Assembly (NCBI GenBank): GCA_023664305.1
Contig: JAMPFT010000001.1
Location: 166,400-230,399 of the forward strand
Source of the DNA: a bacterium
Lineage (GTDB): Bacteria; Bacillota; Clostridia; Lachnospirales; Lachnospiraceae
Reading direction: 5' to 3'
DNA: 64,000 nucleotides
The notes below the pieces were generated by a model. The model worked only from the letters and a program-made list of their open reading frames with translations, made no database searches and was not told the DNA's origin. Position 1 is the stretch's first letter. The number at the start of each line of letters is the position of its first letter. Positions 60,371 to 64,000 of this stretch are shown here, in pieces. Both the position numbers and the translations under genes were made by a program.

Positions 60371-61504
60371 TTACTCCTCTCCCTGTGCGGCAATTACAGC
60401 TTCAATATCCACGGAAACCACATCTGCGTCCGCTTCCTCTTCCGCGGGTTCATGGGCAAGCATTTCCTTAATGCTTAAGGATATCTTCCTGTCCGCTTCG
60501 TTAAAGTCAACCACCTTCGCCGTTACCTCTTCGCCGACGCTCAGCACATCCGCGGGCTTTTCCACATGCTCCTTGGAAATCTGGGACACATGCAGCAGCG
60601 CATCCACGCCGGGCTCTAACTCGATAAACGCGCCGAAATCGGTCATCCTTGCAACCTTTCCCGTAACTACGCTGCCGACGGCATACTTATCCGCCGCATC
60701 CTTCCAGGGATTCGCATCGTCGAATTTCAGGGAAAGCGCTATCTTGCTTCCGTTGATTTCCTTGATCAGCACCTTCAGCTGATCGCCTACCTTGAACACC
60801 TTCTTGGGATGCTCCACGCGGCCCCAGGACATCTCGGAAATATGAAGCAGCCCGTCCGCTCCGCCCAGATCGACAAATGCGCCGAAATCCGTGACATTCT
60901 TGACGGTTCCCTCCACTACGTCGCCTTCGTGGATTCTCTCGAACAGTTCTCTCTGAAGCTCCGCCTTTCTCTCCGTGATAAGCTGTCTGCGGTCCCCGAT
61001 ATATCTCCTTCTCCTGGGATTGTACTCGCTGATCACAAATTCAATTTCCTGTCCGGCATACTTGGTGAGATCCCTCTCATAAGTATCGGAGACAAGACTT
61101 GCGGGAATAAAAATACGCACCTCGTCAAGCACGACGCTGAGGCCGCCCTCGAGCACCTGTGTCACGGGAGCCTTAAGCACTTCTCTGCTGTTATATGCCT
61201 CTTCGATCCGTTTGTTTCCTCTGTCGGCAGCCAGTCTCTTGTAAGTCAGCACTACCTGTCCTTCTCCGTCGTTTACCTTCAATACCTTCACTTCCATGGT
61301 ATCGCCGGGTTTTACAACCGTCGTCAGATCCACGCTGGAATCGTTGGTATATTCGCTCTTCGTAAGTATACCGTCAGACTTATATCCGATATTCAAAACG
61401 ATTTCGTCCGTCTTGACATCGATGACTGTTCCCTCGACTACCTCTCCTGAATGTATTGTCTTAATTGAATCTTCCAACATTTGTTCAAAAGTTAATTCTG
61501 ACAT
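60371..61504 (-). CDS. rpsA: S1 RNA-binding domain protein (ribosomal protein S1-like)
   Basis: A 377-residue protein of four S1 repeats (starting near 17, 105, 190 and 275; GTVKNVTDFGAFVDLGGADG and GKVARMTDFGAFIELEPGVD are textbook motifs) and an acidic tail. Gram-positive S1-like proteins with four repeats are shorter than the six-repeat E. coli S1. ATG 61504 follows GGAGG and overlaps the ispH end by 20 bases. The close linkage mirrors the ispH-rpsA fusions known in some Clostridia. Confidence 0.92.
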   Translation of the reverse strand: MSELTFEQMLEDSIKTIHSGEVVEGTVIDVKTDEIVLNIGYKSDGILTKSEYTNDSSVDLTTVVKPGDTMEVKVLKVNDGEGQVVLTYKRLAADRGNKRIEEAYNSREVLKAPVTQVLEGGLSVVLDEVRIFIPASLVSDTYERDLTKYAGQEIEFVISEYNPRRRRYIGDRRQLITERKAELQRELFERIHEGDVVEGTVKNVTDFGAFVDLGGADGLLHISEMSWGRVEHPKKVFKVGDQLKVLIKEINGSKIALSLKFDDANPWKDAADKYAVGSVVTGKVARMTDFGAFIELEPGVDALLHVSQISKEHVEKPADVLSVGEEVTAKVVDFNEADRKISLSIKEMLAHEPAEEEADADVVSVDIEAVIAAQGEE

Positions 61505-62345
61505 AATTTTGAACCTCCTCGATTAATTTATTTGGGGTGGAAGCCCCCGCTGTAATACCCACCAGGCGGACAGCTTTAGGCAGTTCTAAATGCAAGTCAT
61601 CCAGTGTCTGTATAAAATAGGTATCCGCACATTGCTCTCTGCATATTTCATACAGCTTTCTTGTATTGGAGCTATGCTTTCCTCCTATCACGATCATCAC
61701 GTCAGCCTCGGCCGCCAGGGCCTTTGCCGACAGTTGTCGCTCCTCTGTTGCGCTGCATATAGTATCCACAACACTAACATTGTAACCTTTTTTTTCAAAA
61801 ATTTCAACTATATAATGAAATTTATTGTAGTTAAATGTCGTTTGAGACACAATGCATATTCTTTTCCCCTCCGGCGGGACATAACACTCCGCCGCTTCAG
61901 GCGTCTCCACCACATCCGCAAATCCCCTGCAGCTTCCCAAAATCCCCTCTACCTCGGGATGCCCCGGGTCGCCCACGATAACGATGTGGTCTCCGGCTGC
62001 GCTTCTTTCGCGGACGATTCTATGAATCCGTTTCACAAAGGGACAGGTGGCATCGACGCACTCCAGGCCTTTTTCCTTTAGGATATCAAAAATCTCCGGC
62101 GGCACGCCGTGGGCGCGGATGACGACGGCAGATTTGTCTTCGCCGTCCGCAAGAGCCTCCAGCGCCTTTTGGTCCTCCAGCACCTTCACGCCCCGCTCCG
62201 CCAGACTGCGCACCACCTCTTCGTTGTGTACAATAGGGCCGTAAGTATAGATAGTCTTCCCTGTTTTCAGCTGTTCATACACCGTATCCACCGCGCGCCT
62301 GACCCCGAAGCAGAAGCCCGCATGCTCGTCCGTCCTGATCTCCAT
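61485..62345 (-). CDS. ispH: 4-hydroxy-3-methylbut-2-enyl diphosphate reductase
   Basis: A 286-residue Fe-S enzyme, the last step of the MEP isoprenoid pathway. Three conserved cluster Cys are seen in HAGFCFGVRRA (residue 13), VDATCPFV (about 96) and DTICSATEERQ (about 190). SSNTRKLYEI and ITAGASTPNKLIEEV are also typical. ATG 62345 follows AAAGGA; a longer frame (62426) has none. It is 99 bases downstream of cmk. Confidence 0.96.
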   Translation of the reverse strand: MEIRTDEHAGFCFGVRRAVDTVYEQLKTGKTIYTYGPIVHNEEVVRSLAERGVKVLEDQKALEALADGEDKSAVVIRAHGVPPEIFDILKEKGLECVDATCPFVKRIHRIVRERSAAGDHIVIVGDPGHPEVEGILGSCRGFADVVETPEAAECYVPPEGKRICIVSQTTFNYNKFHYIVEIFEKKGYNVSVVDTICSATEERQLSAKALAAEADVMIVIGGKHSSNTRKLYEICREQCADTYFIQTLDDLHLELPKAVRLVGITAGASTPNKLIEEVQNYVRINF

Positions 62346-62444
62346 AATAAATCCTTTCCGCCGCAATATATTTCTTTGATCCGAACATGCCGGAACACGC
62401 TTCCCGCCATGCCGCCGGCGGCACAAACTCTTCCCGCAAGGCGC

Positions 62445-63110
62445 TTATTCAGACCGCCTGCAGAGCGCAAGGATCCGCTCCGTCACCTGTTCTGCCGTCA
62501 GCTCCGAAGTATCTACCTGTATCGCATCCTCCGCCCGGCGCAGCGGCGAAACTTCCCGATGCATATCTCTGTAATCGCGCTCCTCGATATCCTTTAGGAT
62601 CTTTTCCGGATCGCACTCCTCTCCCTTTGCCGTCAGTTCGTCGTAACGGCGTTTTGCCCTGACCCTGCTGTCCGCGGTAAGATAAATTTTGGTCTGGGCA
62701 TGGGGAAGGACACACGTTCCGATGTCCCGCCCGTCCATGATACAGTCGCTCTCCTGTGCCAGCCTGCGCTGCAGCTCCATTAGCTTTTCCCGCACCTCGG
62801 GAATCACGCTGATGACGGAGGTGGCGCTTCCCACCTCTTCCGAACGCAGATAGGGATTCACATTTTCTCCGTTCAAAAATACCACCTGTGCGCCGTCCTC
62901 ATAACGGATGGTCACGTCTGCTTCCCCGCACGCTTCGATCACCTTTTCCCTGTCCTGAGGCCGGATCCCCTGTCGCAGCACAAACAGAGCCAGCGCCCGG
63001 TACATTGCGCCCGTATCCACATAGATCAGATTCATTCTTTTTGCCACCGCTTTCGCAATAGTGCTCTTTCCCGCTCCCGCGGGTCCGTCGATCGCTATAT
63101 TATAACTCAT
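62445..63110 (-). CDS. cmk: Cytidylate kinase
   Basis: A 221-residue kinase that phosphorylates CMP and dCMP. P-loop IDGPAGAGKSTIAKAVA (7-23), then YVDTGAMYRALAL, DGRDIGTCVLPHA and KIYLTADSRVRAKRRY. ATG 63110 follows AAGGAGG; the frame to 63158 lacks a site. The order cmk-ispH-rpsA is common in Clostridia. Confidence 0.97.
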   Translation of the reverse strand: MSYNIAIDGPAGAGKSTIAKAVAKRMNLIYVDTGAMYRALALFVLRQGIRPQDREKVIEACGEADVTIRYEDGAQVVFLNGENVNPYLRSEEVGSATSVISVIPEVREKLMELQRRLAQESDCIMDGRDIGTCVLPHAQTKIYLTADSRVRAKRRYDELTAKGEECDPEKILKDIEERDYRDMHREVSPLRRAEDAIQVDTSELTAEQVTERILALCRRSE

Positions 63111-63234
63111 CCCCGTACCTCCTTTTACGCAATAATGAACGCGTGTTATTAAATGCATCTGCCTGCATCAGACTTTTCCCGTCAAATCAGAGTAATTTCC
63201 AAAGCCCTGCTTTCTTACGCGTCCGGCTCCCGCG

Positions 63235-64000
63235 TCACGACGACACCCCCGCCAGATGCCCCGTGGACCAGGCAATCTGCAAATTAAAGCCCCCTGTCAG
63301 CGCATCCAGATCCAGCACCTCTCCGGCAAAGTAAAGTCCCCCGACCTTTCTGGACTCCATGGTGGAAGGATTGACGTCCTTTACCGAAACGCCCCCCTGA
63401 GTGATAACCGCCTCCGAGTAATCTCCGGTCCCTGTCACCGTCATCCGGAGGTTTTTGATCAGCTGCACAAAGCTTTTTCTCTCCTGTCTGGTGATCTCAT
63501 TTACTCTTTTTTCGGCCGGAATGCCCGAAAGCGCAACCGCCACCTGGATAAGCTTTGCAGGGAACAGCCCTCCCAAAGCATTTCTGAAACACTTGTTTTT
63601 TAATTCCTCAAAATCCCGCAGAATCCTTTTATCCAACTGTTCCTCATCCAGAGCCGGCTTCAAATCCAAAATTGCCAGACATTCCCGGCCCGGTATATAA
63701 TAGCTGCTGGCCGAGAGCACTAAGGGACCGCTGATCCCGAAATGGGTAAACAGCATCTCGCCAAAGCCCTCATAGACCTCCCTGCCGCCGCAGAGTAATC
63801 TCAGATTTATGTTTTTCAGGGACAGACCCATCAGCGCGCCGCACCACTCCTCTCTGATACGGAGAGGAACCAAAGACGGCCGCAGCGATGTAACGCAGTG
63901 TCCCGTCTCCTCGGCAAACCGATAACCGTCTCCCGTAGAACCGGTAGAGGGATAGGCCAGCCCGCCCGTGCATACAATGACGCTGTCTGCCTCAAGCACA
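63235..64000 (-). CDS. BaiN/HI0933-family flavoprotein, 5' end outside window
   Basis: About 254 C-terminal codons are visible; the N-terminal FAD Rossmann motif lies beyond the right edge. Visible signatures are SVIVCTGGLAYPSTGSTGDG, HFGISGPLVLSASS, the late TQGGVSVKDVNPSTMESRKV, GLYFAGEVLD and GGFNLQIAWSTGHLAG. The family are NAD(P)/FAD-dependent oxidoreductases; some, such as BaiN, act on bile-acid intermediates, but most are unassigned. It lies upstream of cmk by 124 bases on the same strand. Confidence 0.9.
   Translation of the reverse strand, partial: VLEADSVIVCTGGLAYPSTGSTGDGYRFAEETGHCVTSLRPSLVPLRIREEWCGALMGLSLKNINLRLLCGGREVYEGFGEMLFTHFGISGPLVLSASSYYIPGRECLAILDLKPALDEEQLDKRILRDFEELKNKCFRNALGGLFPAKLIQVAVALSGIPAEKRVNEITRQERKSFVQLIKNLRMTVTGTGDYSEAVITQGGVSVKDVNPSTMESRKVGGLYFAGEVLDLDALTGGFNLQIAWSTGHLAGVSS

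Noticed and set aside
1-64000. Prophage, integrated element or plasmid genes
   Set aside because: No integrase, transposase, terminase, relaxase or capsid gene is visible; the window is mostly ordinary chromosomal genes.

Overview
The window looks like a chromosome segment from a Gram-positive, endospore-forming, anaerobic gut Clostridium of the Lachnospiraceae type. The basis is gene content: a six-subunit Rnf complex, a homocitrate-synthase-like (Re-type) citrate synthase next to isocitrate dehydrogenase, Rex, a T-box ahead of pheST, a class B sortase with a PKTG-type substrate, BspA-like leucine-rich-repeat surface proteins, SleB and SpoIID-like proteins, CheR and PilZ. Ribosome binding sites are strong GGAGG types and several sigma-A promoters can be read directly. 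The family assignment is inference; no rRNA or tRNA gene was seen.

Layout. 1-7.3 kb, mostly minus strand: a CBS-domain membrane protein cut by the window edge, a GC-rich repeat patch, then nnr-alr-mazF, and rex with a coiled-coil gene. 6.1-9.6 kb: a metabolic operon of Re-citrate synthase-like protein, GntR/FCD regulator and icd, fired from one promoter overlapped by a 38-bp palindrome. 9.7-18 kb: an intracellular-type subtilase, then a surface module of sortase B, a 1562-residue sortase substrate and a secreted relative. 18.2-19.8 kb, plus strand: a tiny Cys/Gly-rich protein, a 32/33-bp tandem repeat array and two coupled genes of unknown function. 20-28.8 kb: leuS, an O-antigen-ligase-like membrane protein, an EF-G-like paralog, tyrA, and pilZ-vanZ. 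28.9-38.7 kb: queA, M18 aminopeptidase, pheST with T-box leader and 75-bp tandem repeats, a BrkB-type membrane protein, a SpoIID/LytB protein and a structured small RNA gene (6S-like candidate).

38.7-53 kb: two small genes (membrane protein, zinc ribbon), a pair of paralogous lipoproteins behind an attenuator-like leader, a Sel1 repeat protein, pckA, deoC, thrC, telA and xpaC-like genes, a SleB-type hydrolase, an AP2/degenerate-HNH/AP2 protein and a GH25 muramidase. 53-58.2 kb: rnfCDGEAB as one tightly packed operon. 58.3-64 kb: a YprB-like exonuclease, cheR, then cmk-ispH-rpsA and the C-terminal part of a BaiN/HI0933-family flavoprotein running off the right edge.

How the genes fit together. 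Rnf, Rex, PEP carboxykinase and the citrate synthase/icd operon describe a fermentative anaerobe that couples ferredoxin to NAD and makes 2-oxoglutarate by a partial TCA branch. SleB, SpoIID-like, GH25, BrkB and the sortase module are cell-envelope functions. The least explained items are the AP2-HNH-AP2 protein, the lipoprotein pair with its leader, the tandem arrays and the small RNA near 38.5 kb.
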